Of a DNA stretch of 64,000 nucleotides, positions 34,361 through 44,789 are shown piece by piece (positions within the stretch are counted from its first letter, which is position 1; each line of letters opens with the position of its first letter). The notes below the pieces were generated by a model, which was not told the origin of the DNA, did not search any database, and worked only from the letters and a program-made list of their open reading frames with translations. The translations under genes and the position numbers were made by a program. This DNA comes from Rhynchopus euleeides (Eukaryota > Euglenozoa > Diplonemea > Diplonemida > Diplonemidae), in NCBI GenBank assembly GCA_963210315.1, contig OY723262.1:930001-994000 (forward strand). Direction: 5' to 3'.

Positions 34361-37162
34361 CTACTTGTTCCCCCCACCACACACACAGCAGGCGTCCACA
34401 GCGGCAAGCCCCTCGTTGCGGTAGCGCGACCCGAACTGCGCGCAGTACGACTTAACCGACCCGTACCACTCGCAGTTGTAGTAGGCGTTGTTCCTCTGGC
34501 GCCACTTCCGCCCGCGGCTCAGCGTCCGGTCCGTGCACTGGCCGGGCGGGGGCGGGGTCTGCCCCCCAGACCCGCCACCGCACACACAGCACGCCTCGTT
34601 TGCGACGTGGGTGTTGCGGTAGTGCGCCCCGAACCGCCTGCAGTACGACTTGTCGGATGCGTACCATGCACAGCTGTAGTAGTCGCTGCTCTTGTGGTGC
34701 CACGGCTTCCCGTCCGGCTGCGCCAGGTCTGTGCACTGCCCGGGTGCAGGCGTGCTTGGGGCGGGTGCAGGGGCGGGGGTGGGCGCAGGGGTAGGGGCAC
34801 GGGTAGGGGCGGGCTGCGGCGTCCTCCCTGTGGACCCACCACCGCATGCACAGCACGCCTCGTTGCCGGTGTGTGTGTTGCGGTAGTTGTCCCCGTACTC
34901 GGCACACGCCCCCGCCCTGTCCGTGTAGTACTTGCAGTCGTATCCCACGTTGCCGAGCTCGTGCCAGGGCTGCCCGTTGGGAAGCGTCAGGTCCTTGCAC
35001 TCCCCTGTGGGAGGCACAGGCACAGGCGCAGGAACAGGAGTCGGGACAGGGGTAGGCCCGGGCGCAGGCCCCTTGTAGCTGCTGCACTTCCACGACACCT
35101 CAAACGTGCTCCCAGAAGCAGACTCCAGGCGCACCATCACACTCGCGTGCAGCCACTCGCTGCCGGGCGCCCCGCTGCTGGTGACAGTCTCCTTCCCGTC
35201 AGCGTCTGTCACATACAGCCGCGACCGCAGGGACACACCTGTCCACTTCAGGTACAGGTGCCCCCCGGTGCACTCCATGCGCCAGCACACCAGCCCGCTT
35301 GCGTCCCCACCGTACGACAGCGATCCCGGCTGCGGGCCGTACACCGCACGGTACCTTCCCTGGCAGTGGTGCTCGGGCGACACGGGGATGGGTGTCGCGG
35401 CCGGCACCGTCACGCGCGGCGGTGTCGGCGTGCTGCGAACAGGGCTGGGCGGCGGGACCCCGGGCCCGGAGCATTCGAACGCCACGTCGTCCAGATACAG
35501 CGGGGTGTCCTGTGCCCCGATGCGCTTGTTGTGCACAGGCGACGTGTCGAAGCGGATCACCTCCATGTAGTCGCACCCGAGCTCCGTCTGCAGCATCTCC
35601 TGCCCGTCGACAAGCCACCGCACCGTCTTCGCACTCCAGTCCAGCACCAGCTCGAACGCGTACCAGCGCAGGTGCTCCATGCTCTGCAACACGACCTTGT
35701 GGTTGGACCGGATCTCCCCGGAGGCGTGGTCGTATGCCATGTTCAGGCACGTGCCTGTCTTCGGCGAGTACATCGCGATCTTCAGCGCACCCTCGCGCCG
35801 GGGCGCAGCGGCGGTGAACCGCACACGGGTCGGCCTGTACTGCGTGTCCCACGGCTCCAGCCCCGTCTGCCCGCGCACCTCCAGCGACCGCTTGCCACTG
35901 CGTGCCCGCGCCGTGGTGAAGGAAGCCCCCCAGCGCCACGGCATCGCCTCCATGAAGGCGGAGTCGTCCTCGAAGTCGAACCTGTAGTTCTGCGTGCAGT
36001 ACGCGTAGCCCTCGCACTCCGCCCCGGCACGCCCGTTGTAGCACTTGCACGGGGCATGCGCCACATCCGTGCACTGCCCGTTCCCCCCGCACACGTCCGG
36101 GTCCTCTGCGGCCTTCCCAAAGCACACGGCGCTTGTCGGCACCACCACCACCTCCACCTCGCACGTGCCGGACCGCTGCTGTGCGTCCTCGAACCGCACC
36201 GCCAGCCGGTAGCGCGTCTCCGAAGTGGTGTGCGGCGGCACCCACTGCACCACCCCTGACGAGTGGTAGTGCCCGTTCCCCCCGTGCTTCGACGGCTTCA
36301 GGTACGCCCCCTCAGGCAGCCCCACCTGCAGCCCCCCCGTCCCGCGTGCCGACAGCGCGCTGATCCCCGCCACCCCCACAGGCGCCCCGGAGATGGCGAC
36401 GAAGGTGACCTGGAAGTACTTCCGGTGCGCGATACGCGTCCCGGTCTCCACGCTCGCAACGCACTTCGGTGCAGCCGGCTTCTGGCAGTTGTTGTAAATG
36501 AACCGGATCGCCTCCCCGTCCCGCTTGCTGGGCTTGTAGCGCTGCCCGATGCGGCGCGGCGACAGGATCGTCCTCCCTTTGTGGTCCTTGCTCCACGCCT
36601 TCGGCTCGTAGTGCAGCAGCGAGTCGTAGTCGTACGGCAGCACGTCCTGCCCCTCCGTCAGCGAGTACTTGTGGAAGTTGTGCGCCAATCCCTTCGAGAT
36701 GTTATCCTCAACCACTGTGACGTACGCGTCCCGGTCCGACCGGCACTGTTCATGGTTTAGCCCAAGTGAATGCCCAATCTCATGCGCCGTGCAGCCCAGC
36801 CCGCAGTCCGCCCCGATAAAGATCGAGTTCGGCATCTTCACCTGCCGCCCGAGCGGCGACGACCCCCCGCCCCCGCTGGTGCCGACGAACTTCATGTAGC
36901 TGGTGTCCGTGCTCTCCGCCTTGCGGAACCGCAACCCCGGCAGCTCGTCCCGCCACATCTGGATGGCACGTTCGAGGCGTGCGTCCCCCTCCTTCATGTG
37001 CTCGTTGCTGGCCACCACATACGGCACGTCGCACCCCTCCCACAGGAACGTGGTGTCCAGCGCCCCGCCCTGCACCACGCCCTCACGCCCCGTAGCAGGG
37101 CTGCCAGCAGCAGGGCTCCCCGCTACCGCTGCTAGACACAGTGCTGCAACATACACTCGCAT
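34361..37162 (-). CDS. Secreted astacin-family metalloprotease with CUB-like and Cys-repeat modules
   Basis: 933 aa from the ATG at 37162. Residues 1-20 are a signal peptide. The catalytic domain (about 35-227) has the full zinc motif HEIGHSLGLNHE at 127-138 and the astacin SxxHY turn as SLLHY at 181-185, where the usual Met is Leu but the Tyr ligand (185) is kept. An EGF-like segment follows (C-GGNGQCTDVAHAPCKCYNG), then a jelly-roll/LamG-like domain of about 180 residues, a CUB-like domain (CQGRYRAVYG to VSWKCS) and three C-terminal repeats of about 55 residues. Each repeat begins CxDL/R, keeps C-x3-Y, YRN and ends CCxCGGG, separated by Pro/Thr/Ala linkers. The propeptide is very short. It probably acts outside the cell on matrix or prey protein. 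Confidence 0.9.
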   Translation of the reverse strand: MRVYVAALCLAAVAGSPAAGSPATGREGVVQGGALDTTFLWEGCDVPYVVASNEHMKEGDARLERAIQMWRDELPGLRFRKAESTDTSYMKFVGTSGGGGSSPLGRQVKMPNSIFIGADCGLGCTAHEIGHSLGLNHEQCRSDRDAYVTVVEDNISKGLAHNFHKYSLTEGQDVLPYDYDSLLHYEPKAWSKDHKGRTILSPRRIGQRYKPSKRDGEAIRFIYNNCQKPAAPKCVASVETGTRIAHRKYFQVTFVAISGAPVGVAGISALSARGTGGLQVGLPEGAYLKPSKHGGNGHYHSSGVVQWVPPHTTSETRYRLAVRFEDAQQRSGTCEVEVVVVPTSAVCFGKAAEDPDVCGGNGQCTDVAHAPCKCYNGRAGAECEGYAYCTQNYRFDFEDDSAFMEAMPWRWGASFTTARARSGKRSLEVRGQTGLEPWDTQYRPTRVRFTAAAPRREGALKIAMYSPKTGTCLNMAYDHASGEIRSNHKVVLQSMEHLRWYAFELVLDWSAKTVRWLVDGQEMLQTELGCDYMEVIRFDTSPVHNKRIGAQDTPLYLDDVAFECSGPGVPPPSPVRSTPTPPRVTVPAATPIPVSPEHHCQGRYRAVYGPQPGSLSYGGDASGLVCWRMECTGGHLYLKWTGVSLRSRLYVTDADGKETVTSSGAPGSEWLHASVMVRLESASGSTFEVSWKCSSYKGPAPGPTPVPTPVPAPVPVPPTGECKDLTLPNGQPWHELGNVGYDCKYYTDRAGACAEYGDNYRNTHTGNEACCACGGGSTGRTPQPAPTRAPTPAPTPAPAPAPSTPAPGQCTDLAQPDGKPWHHKSSDYYSCAWYASDKSYCRRFGAHYRNTHVANEACCVCGGGSGGQTPPPPGQCTDRTLSRGRKWRQRNNAYYNCEWYGSVKSYCAQFGSRYRNEGLAAVDACCVCGGGNK

Positions 37163-38351
37163 TGTTCCGTGTCCGGTGATTTTGGCCTCCCCTTTACCGG
37201 TGGGTGCGGGTGCTGTGTGCACGCGTCTTCACTTGACGAACCTGGACCAGGGTGGTGGTGTTGGTGGGTTCCCTGCATCTCATTGCACGCTGTGTGCAGT
37301 GCAGGGACAGGTGCTGCCTGTCCCTGCACTGATCATCAAACAACACAAAACAAAGAGCAACAGTGTGATGTGGGCCCTGCCAAGGTGGATTTGATGAATC
37401 AAAACACACTGCGCGCACGGTACCCCCACTGACTGTCTTCCGGTGTGACAGTGGCAGGAAGGATCATCCGGTTCAGCATTGCGTGTGTCGGGTGTGTGCG
37501 TATGTCGATCTAGATTTAAATGTAATGTGGTTGTGGGAAACGTCTGCATTCTGTCTGCACTGGAGCAGATGCGTGGCAAGCACAGGACTTATGTGAGCGG
37601 CGGGGAAAGTGATTGCAGAACGTGGGTGTGAGGTGCTGCCCATTGCAGTATCGTATGACACTTCCCGCTGCTGACCATCGCTCCTCAGTGCATGACGACA
37701 TTGTGAATCTTGATTCCTGATTCCGATATGGCAAATATCTAGCATGCTTTGAAAATACTCGAGCTGCTACATGACCGTCATGTAGAGGCCAAGACTCGTC
37801 AAGCCAGAAATCTACCACCAACAGGACGTTCTGGAACACCACAGGATTTTCCTTCATCCGAATCGTGGTAATCTAAAGGCACCGCCACTGTACAGTGTGA
37901 TTAGGCTCATCGGTAGGATCAAACTCGCCCGCTAAGCCGGGGCAAGAACACACCGACCTTCCTCTCCCACGAACATGGCCGAGCATTCCTCGCTTCACCC
38001 GCCTGTGGCATCAGCCAGGCTTGTAGGTGTATTCACTTCCCTTGCTCACAGCTGACAACCATGCCATACGGCCATCACGTCGCATTTGAGTGCCAAGAAT
38101 ATGATGATTGCGAGCATCATCGGAACAGGATTACAGGACACTTACAGGGGCTAATCACGGGTGAGAACATGGCCCGCTGGGTGCAGCCGCACCGCAGCAC
38201 CCTCTCCCCCCCCCCCCCCTCCCTCCCTCCCTCGTCTCCTGAGACTGCAAACGCCCCCCCGGCGCCACCACCATGACCCCCCCTGCGACGAGCATCCCCA
38301 GCAGTCCCCGCGAACCCCCCCCCCCCCCCCGACGACCACATTCCTTGGGAT
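37163..38351. other. Intergenic interval with a gene relic
   Basis: No complete gene. Holds a duplicated 5' piece of the Cys-repeat gene (37451-37497, listed separately), and ends in C-rich low complexity (38205-38330) beyond the 3' end of the next gene. Confidence 0.5.
37451..37497 (-). pseudogene. Relic of the 5' end of the Cys-repeat secreted protein gene
   Basis: 47 bp match the leader and first codons of the gene at 41307-41999 with four mismatches. The shared piece covers the untranslated CACCCGACACACGCA, the ATG (37479) and codons for MLNRMIL. Downstream the frame reads unrelated residues and the rest of the gene is missing, so this is a truncated duplicate. Confidence 0.8.
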
Positions 38352-40400
38352 CTATATGGCGTCGATACCAGGACCCCCAGGCCCCTGGTTCGTCTTAGAG
38401 GGGGTCCAAGACGCCTGCCTGCCGGTGGAACGTGCCTTCGAGCTGCTGCGCTTTGTTTTGGGGCCCTTTCTGCCGGAAGGCGAATGGGATGCTCGGCCCC
38501 CACCCCCCCTGCCGGGGCTCCGTCTGGCCTGGCGTGTGGCCTGCAGCTCAGGCACTTCCCGGCGCAGGGTGCGCTTCAGCTTGCGGCGCTTCTTCAAGGC
38601 AACCCGAGCGGCTGTCCTCTCCTGGGTGTCGTGGAACTTATACCACTGCGTGTTGCGATCCTCCGTGAAATAGTCTCGGTACCGCCGGGCGGATTGCGGT
38701 TCGCACCAGAGGCCCAAGGCCTTGCTGTGCCCCTGCACCTCTGGGTCGCGCGCCAGGAGAATCGCACCCTGCTGCACCACATCCTTCACCTCGTCAGTTT
38801 TGCGGCGGACGCGAGGGTACATCTTTGCCCCCCCGTAGAGCATCTTCGTCAGCTTGCTCTTGCTGTAGCCATAGAGCTTGGCCTTCATGAGGTCGAGTTT
38901 GGCTGAAACGATGTTCTCGTGGTGTTCTTCGAGAGTGTCATCCGTCAGCGGGGGGAGCATGGAATCAAGCCATTTGGTGAATGTGACGACCTTGTCGTCG
39001 TTGTTCCCCAACGATGTCGACAGCGACTTGTAGGAAAGCAGAGGGGTGACCGATTCGGAAGGCCAGACGAACTGCACCTTTCCGTGCTCCTTGCTGAAGG
39101 ATGTCGCAAGCAGCTCCAGAACTTCTGAGACATCTTCCGCTTCGTTGTCGAGGCAGTGTGCCACAATATCATGCACCGTCCACACAGGCACCAGCATCAC
39201 CTCGGAGTCATCATCCGATTCAATAAGATCAATCAGGGATTTCAGCCTTGAGTAGGCTGTGTCGCCCTCACCCACAAGTGGGGAGGGGGCGATGTCACTC
39301 TTAGGGTCGTGCGTGCTCTTCTGGATGACATAGCTGCTGTGCAGAACATACATTGCATCCTTTGTCCGCAGCGGTGCCAGGAACGCCTCGCGGGATTCGG
39401 GCAGCCTCCTCGGGAACTTGTTGAAAAACCCTGGCAGCCCCTGCATCAACATCGTATACACCCTCAGGTCCAGCTCGGGCATCTTGTTGTAGGACCCCAG
39501 CACGGATTCAAAATCACCATGGGCAATCAGCCTGTTCAGCTTGTTGTACAACTTGCACGTCTTCTCGGTGTCCTTGATGTTCTGCATGAAATAACCAGCA
39601 TAGCTTTTGGACACCTCCGCTCTTGCGACAGCCCCTTCGAGGTAGAGCTCCATGGCCCTCAATATCTGGGGCCCGATCCCCACCTCGCGCCTCCTGTCAA
39701 GCCCCGTCAAGAGGTAGATAAACATCGGGTACACCTTGCTGCCCCACAGGTTGACACGCTTCCCTTCACGGTGCGCCTCCTCCGCCATCTCGTGATATCT
39801 CAGGATGAGGAGTGCCGCCGCGTCCCCAAACACCCGCATGTAGGGGTACTGGCGGACCACAGATAGCAGGATCTGGGAGGGGGTCATCTCATCCCCGTAG
39901 AGCTCCAGCATTTCTTCAAGATATTCCTTGGGGTCTCCTGGCATCTTCGCAGACACGAAACTATCCCGGTACTGCGCAGGCAGTTTTCTCCGGGGTGCCT
40001 CGAGCAGCGAGTTTGCAGCACCACACGCAGGAGTGCCCAACAGCCGTGGGCCCTGGTCGCTACCCGGAGCCACCGTGAGGAGGCCTAATGCCTGGGAGAC
40101 GTCAGACTGCTTGCCGTAGAAGTCGAGATATGAAGGGCCTCGTGACTCGTGGATCAGCAAGGAAGTTGGAGGTGCTGCTGCGGTGGGTGGCGAGGGTGCG
40201 GCATCGCGCCCTCCCCCCGAGGGCTGAGAAGGTGTCGGCGGGGCGGTGTCGGCCTGCAGCGCAGCATGGGTCGCGGAGAAGAATCCCCGCTGCTGCGTGA
40301 ACCGGGCATGGGTGGTGCAGCCCCCCTTCGCCGCAGCACGGCCCACCCGAGGGTTGAAGCCGCTAAGAGTCGTCGGGATGCATAACCGCGAAACAGACAT
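38352..40400 (-). CDS. Probable mitochondrial protein of unknown function
   Basis: 682 aa from the ATG at 40400. The first 45 residues are Arg/Ser/Thr-rich without acidic residues and include RFTQQRGFFSATHA, a good presequence and cleavage site. The body (about 110-580) is mainly helical, soluble and lineage-specific in appearance, with blocks such as YLDFYGKQSDVSQALGLL, WGSKVYPMFIYLLTGLD and SYAGYFMQNIKDTEKTCKLY. The last 90 residues are very Lys/Arg-rich and probably bind RNA. No family is recognised; a mitochondrial ribosome or RNA-processing role is a guess from the leader and basic tail. A few more in-frame codons upstream are open but lie in G-rich spacer. Confidence 0.75.
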   Translation of the reverse strand: MSVSRLCIPTTLSGFNPRVGRAAAKGGCTTHARFTQQRGFFSATHAALQADTAPPTPSQPSGGGRDAAPSPPTAAAPPTSLLIHESRGPSYLDFYGKQSDVSQALGLLTVAPGSDQGPRLLGTPACGAANSLLEAPRRKLPAQYRDSFVSAKMPGDPKEYLEEMLELYGDEMTPSQILLSVVRQYPYMRVFGDAAALLILRYHEMAEEAHREGKRVNLWGSKVYPMFIYLLTGLDRRREVGIGPQILRAMELYLEGAVARAEVSKSYAGYFMQNIKDTEKTCKLYNKLNRLIAHGDFESVLGSYNKMPELDLRVYTMLMQGLPGFFNKFPRRLPESREAFLAPLRTKDAMYVLHSSYVIQKSTHDPKSDIAPSPLVGEGDTAYSRLKSLIDLIESDDDSEVMLVPVWTVHDIVAHCLDNEAEDVSEVLELLATSFSKEHGKVQFVWPSESVTPLLSYKSLSTSLGNNDDKVVTFTKWLDSMLPPLTDDTLEEHHENIVSAKLDLMKAKLYGYSKSKLTKMLYGGAKMYPRVRRKTDEVKDVVQQGAILLARDPEVQGHSKALGLWCEPQSARRYRDYFTEDRNTQWYKFHDTQERTAARVALKKRRKLKRTLRREVPELQATRQARRSPGRGGGGRASHSPSGRKGPKTKRSSSKARSTGRQASWTPSKTNQGPGGPGIDAI

Positions 40401-41306
40401 ATGCAGATGCAGAGCCCGCCCCCCTTCCCCCCAGACGATGAAGTGAGGGGAGGGGGAGGGGGCAGAGGTGAGGATAAGGGGCCACAACCCCAACCCTCTT
40501 GCTGTGCCCGCCCACCTACCCCCTGCCTCCCGTTTTCCGGCCTCGGGGGGGGTGGGGTGTCTGCTGGTGTGTGGTGGGTGGGGGTAGAGGGGAAGAGAGG
40601 GAGGGGGGCGGGAGGTTCGTGTTGCTGAATCAAAACACGGCTGTATGGTATCTGGCTCTCTTCCTGGCGACAGCGAACCATCCTGATCAGAATCGGGGTT
40701 CGGGTGGTTCGGGAGATGGGCAGCCTTCCAACCACGGGGCGCTGCATAGTGCGCAGGACATGTCAATCCGGGTGGCACAGTGCGGGAGACGGTGCGTACA
40801 CACGCGTCATAGTGCACTGCGTAAACCGGTGTGGGTGGGTGTGCACACGTATCACAATCACCACCTATGACACCGCACACAATGGTATAGAGGACAGGCA
40901 GAAACAGCCAAGATGAACAAACAACAATGCGATATGCCACGTGGCCCTGCAAGAGGCACAGCACAAGGCTGTGCCTCTGGCCTATGCGGTGACGGCAGGC
41001 ACCACCCTGCAGCCGGCGGGCAGAGCCGCCAGCAGCGTTGATGTGGGTGGTGTGGTGTGCGTCCCGACTCTACCATACAGGGCTCACGTGGCAGCAGCAG
41101 AAGAGGCGTAAACAAAACAAAGGCATAACACCGTCAGGCAGCTCCGCAAGAAGCATCGGAGGCAACACATGCAAGTGCAGACATGCATGTCCAGGTGTAT
41201 GCGCACAGTGGAGATCGCATTGAGAGCAGGTGCTCGGTGTGCGTTCTACACTGCAGTAAAAAGACTCACACGTGCGTGTGTGTGCAGGGCATCAGCAACA
41301 GCAGCA
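40401..41306. other. Intergenic spacer
   Basis: G-rich from 40440 to 40620, mixed afterwards. No supported gene. Confidence 0.5.
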
Positions 41307-41999
41307 TCACCTGCGGAGCTGATCCGCCTTCGCCTTGCACGCGATGCGGGTGCAGCACATCGTCTCGCGCTTGCACACCCCAGACGCAAAGTCTGCTTCG
41401 GTGCACGCAGAGTCCGCAACCTCCTCGAACCCGGCCCCGCACGTCGGGATCGCAAGGCAGCAGACCACAGGGATGTCCTGCACACACTTCCCCACCCCGA
41501 CGACCTCCTCCACACACTTGTACCCCTGGGCGCACGTCGTCGCCGCACACGGGGCCGTCGAGGGCACACACGCCCCGCGCCCGTCTGCGTCCTCCAGGCA
41601 CGTGAACCCAAGTCCGCACCGGATCACCTCGCACCCCACCACCGGCGGGGAAGGGGAAGGCACAGGCGTGGGCGCGGCACGCCGGCAGAAGCCCCACCCG
41701 AACACCTCGCGGCACTCGTACCCTACGCGGCACTGCACCACGGCACACCCACGGGGCAGCAGCCACGACGGCAGGCACACCCCCAGGTCCCCGATAGCAA
41801 CGCACTGCGTCCCCTGCAGGCACGTCACCGCCGCACACGGGTTCGTGGTGGTGTCCACGCAGTGACCCACACCGTCCTCCTCCACGCACGCCCACCCCTG
41901 CAGGCACGTCGTCGCCGCACACCCGGCAGTGTGTCCCGGCAGCTGTGCGTTGGCCCCAGCCCACGCCACAGCGGCAGCAAGAATCATACGGTTCAGCAT
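41307..41999 (-). CDS. Secreted protein of short Cys-rich repeats
   Basis: 230 aa from the ATG at 41999. Residues 1-19 (MLNRMILAAAVAWAGANAQ) are a signal peptide. About five repeats of 30-40 residues follow, each built on C-A-x-T/V-x-C-x-x-G-x-x-C-V/x and closed by a further Cys, for example CAATTCLQGWACVEEDG and CAATTCAQGYKCVEEVVG, like the follistatin/EGF-type modules of many secreted protist and oomycete proteins. A Pro/Thr/Ser linker splits the third and fourth repeats. The last repeat has a CC pair and a Lys/Arg end. A truncated relic lies 4.5 kb away at 37451. Confidence 0.82.
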   Translation of the reverse strand: MLNRMILAAAVAWAGANAQLPGHTAGCAATTCLQGWACVEEDGVGHCVDTTTNPCAAVTCLQGTQCVAIGDLGVCLPSWLLPRGCAVVQCRVGYECREVFGWGFCRRAAPTPVPSPSPPVVGCEVIRCGLGFTCLEDADGRGACVPSTAPCAATTCAQGYKCVEEVVGVGKCVQDIPVVCCLAIPTCGAGFEEVADSACTEADFASGVCKRETMCCTRIACKAKADQLRR

Positions 42000-44528
42000 T
42001 GCGTGTGTCGGGTGTGCGTCTGTGGCCTGGATTTGGATGCGATGCGGATGCGGTGGGTTGAGATGCGGGCTGAGATAAATGACACTTGCTGAATGCATAA
42101 GTCCTGCCGATACAGAGCAGAGACGGGACGGGAGGGCTAGGGGTGGAGGAGGGGGGGGATCGCGCAGCACAGGGCGGCATTTTGCACGTGTCTCAGCCTC
42201 CCACGCAATCCGCAGGGGGGGGTCGGGGTGGTTGGGGCGGGGATGGGATGAGGGATGGGGATTTTTAAAAAAAAGAAATAGAGAGCTTAATATTTTCTCA
42301 GCACACACAAAAAGACACACAAACACACCTCCGCATGCCATTCTCTCTTTCACTGCCGGGTGCCACCCTAACCACCCCCACCTACCCCCCACCCACCCAC
42401 CATCCACTGCCAGCATATTTTTTTCCCACTCCGCGCGGTCACGACATTGTCTCCCAAAGCCGGATCATGCGAAGGTACGCACCCACCCCCCCCCCTCCCT
42501 ACCCTCACAGTCGCTGGTTCGTCACCTCTCCCCTCCTCTCCCCTCCCCCATCCCTTTCTAATCTCCCCTCGACACCAACACCCGCCGCACTGCCTGTGTG
42601 CCGAGGCCTATTGGGCGGCCGCACTTCTCGCAATGCGATGATGCCGACAGTCCACCCTCTCCGGTTTGGGCTCTGGTTATTGAGGGTGGGGACTGAGGGG
42701 GCGGCGGTGGTTATGGCGATGAAACTCGGCCACCTCCGCCCTGCCTCACCACCCCCCCCCTCCCCCCCCCCCTCCCTAGCTACCAAGTTGAAAACTTATT
42801 GCCCGTTTGCGTCCGAGGAATAATGAGAGTTTTGCACGGATTGGAGTGCTTCGGCCAGACTGGCTGCTGTGTAGGGACGGTAGATAGAGCGGGGGGAGGG
42901 GGGGTGTAGCCTTCGGTGTGTGTGTGACCAAGGCCCTCCCAAGAGCAGATTCTCAGATCACCCATCCCCATTCGAGAGAGAGAGAGAGAGAGAGGCGGGG
43001 GGGGGGGGGGGGAGGTGGTGCTGAAACAACGTTGTTCGTGTTAGTTGAAAAATGAACAAAATAGACACACACCCTGCCGTTGTCTGTTTTTTGGACGATG
43101 AAGCCAGTGTACAGTCTCCCCCGTCCCCCGAGAACGGGATCTGGGGCTGGCGGCCCGGAGTTTGTTCGTCTGCCCACACAGTGTCGAGGACAAAATGCGA
43201 CTCTTAATTGCCACGGGTGGTAGAGAAAAGCGGGCCCCGTTTCGTCTGATCACTAGTTTCGGATGCCCATCATATCGGCTCGGCAGAGAGTGAGGCTATT
43301 TTACTCTACCCCTTTTTTTTTTGCAGCGACCGCCTTGGGTTTGGAGAATGACACAAACGTTCAAAATGACACAAACATAAACATAAAAAAAACTTGCGAG
43401 GTTTCGTACTTTTGTTTGACCCGCCCCTTCCGCCCCTTCTCGTTATACACTACATGGCAGTGTTGGCCACTCATGTGCTTCGTATACAGTTCACGTCCGA
43501 TATAGTACCATGTCCCTGGTGGCTGAACTGGAGAGGATGCTCGGGGGGAGTGGGACTGAGATCGATAAAAGGTCATGGGGAGCGGGGGATGGCGCACAGG
43601 CAACGCCTTATTTTTTTGCTTTTTTTTTGGAGAGTGAAATTTCAGAAAAAATAAACAAATGCACCGTATTGGCAAGCTTCCTACACACGCGCACACACCC
43701 TTCCTCATGCACTTGGCATCTCTTCTGTCAGATAACATAATTTGCACACAAAGACAACACAAAATTCATGAGAGGTGAGCTACTGCCCAGTGAGATTTTT
43801 ATTTCATTTTCCTTCGATTTGCGCTTGTTGCCTTCACAAATGGGCAACAACGTGCCAAATACTCTTTCGGGTGGGTTGTAGCTGTGTCTGCACGTGACCA
43901 CACTTGGGCTGGGTGATGGGCTCGCGCAGCAGGGTCTCGTTTGCGTTTCGTACTTTGCTGGGATCGACGACATCAGCCTGGCTTACGAGACGGTACCAGA
44001 CAGTGACGTGCACAATATCGCCAGAAGGCGTTGTACTACAATGGGAGACGCAGATTGTCATAGAACCGATAGAAACAGCTTAGAATCCTTGCTGTTAGTA
44101 GCGCAGGATCCTGGCAGCTGGGGTACAGCAGGGTCACAGAGTGAATGCCCCATGACGTGGCATTCTGGTGTTAATCCCGGAGATTCAGTCGTACGATACT
44201 CCGCTACTTCGCATTCCACTCCGCTTCACAAAGCAGTGAAAAGAGCCCGATTTTGTTTGTGCGCACGAGCGACAGATGCGCCCCTACGAAGGGCTGCCAT
44301 GAACGTGTGGTTTGTGTTATTGTGTCAAAACACGTACTTCCACTGACTTTTTTGTTGCAGCTTGGAAGTTGCAGTGCCACGCCTTAATTTAGCAAGAAGA
44401 AAAAAATCTGCCGAGGTTTTGTGCTCAGAGCCGCCGACAGCCCGAGCATGAGCGATCCATCATGGTTTGCATTCCGATCAGTTTACCAAAATCCTTACAG
44501 GGGGGGGGCGAATAGAATTACTAAGTAA
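42000..44528. other. Gene-poor interval
   Basis: No gene is supported over 2.5 kb. Left part is C/T-rich low complexity (42350-42780); a GA run plus G tract lies at 42974-43012. Short protein-like frames occur on both strands near 43510-43590 (plus, starts MSLVAELERMLGGSGTEIDK) and 43850-44050 (minus), neither convincing. This is where the one-way gene run ends and the repeat-rich half begins. Confidence 0.4.
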
Positions 44529-44530
44529 TA

Positions 44531-44761
44531 CTATTCAAAATGGCATGTTTGAAAAATCCCCAAATTTTGGGTTGGGCGCATTCCCCAGTACGTGGTATTC
44601 CACTCCACCGAAATCGAAAAAAAAGTTGATCGTGAACTGGCCTGAACCAGCGCAGTTCACGATCAACTTTTTTTCCGATTTCGGTGGAGTGGAATACCAC
44701 GTACTGGGGAATGCGCCCAACCCAAAATTTGGGGATTTTTCAAACATGCCATTTTGAATAG
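44531..44761. mobile_element. 231-bp near-perfect palindromic MITE with TA duplication
   Basis: Begins CTATTCAAAATGGCATG and ends with its reverse complement, flanked by TA at 44529-44530 and 44762-44763. The arms are about 107 bp with very few mismatches, leaving a loop of about 16 nt (GGCCTGAACCAGCGCA) near 44640-44656. TA duplication and hairpin form fit a Tc1/mariner-type non-autonomous element. Confidence 0.88.
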
Positions 44762-44789
44762 TATGGGGCTGTCAGGCCAGTTGAAATTT

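Noticed and set aside
34352-36259. Plus-strand 635-codon ORF opposite the astacin gene
   Set aside because: Antisense shadow caused by very high third-position GC in the protease gene.
41169-42092. Plus-strand 307-codon ORF opposite the Cys-repeat gene
   Set aside because: It is the antisense shadow of a gene with signal peptide and ordered cysteines; its own composition is Arg/His/Pro-rich without domains.
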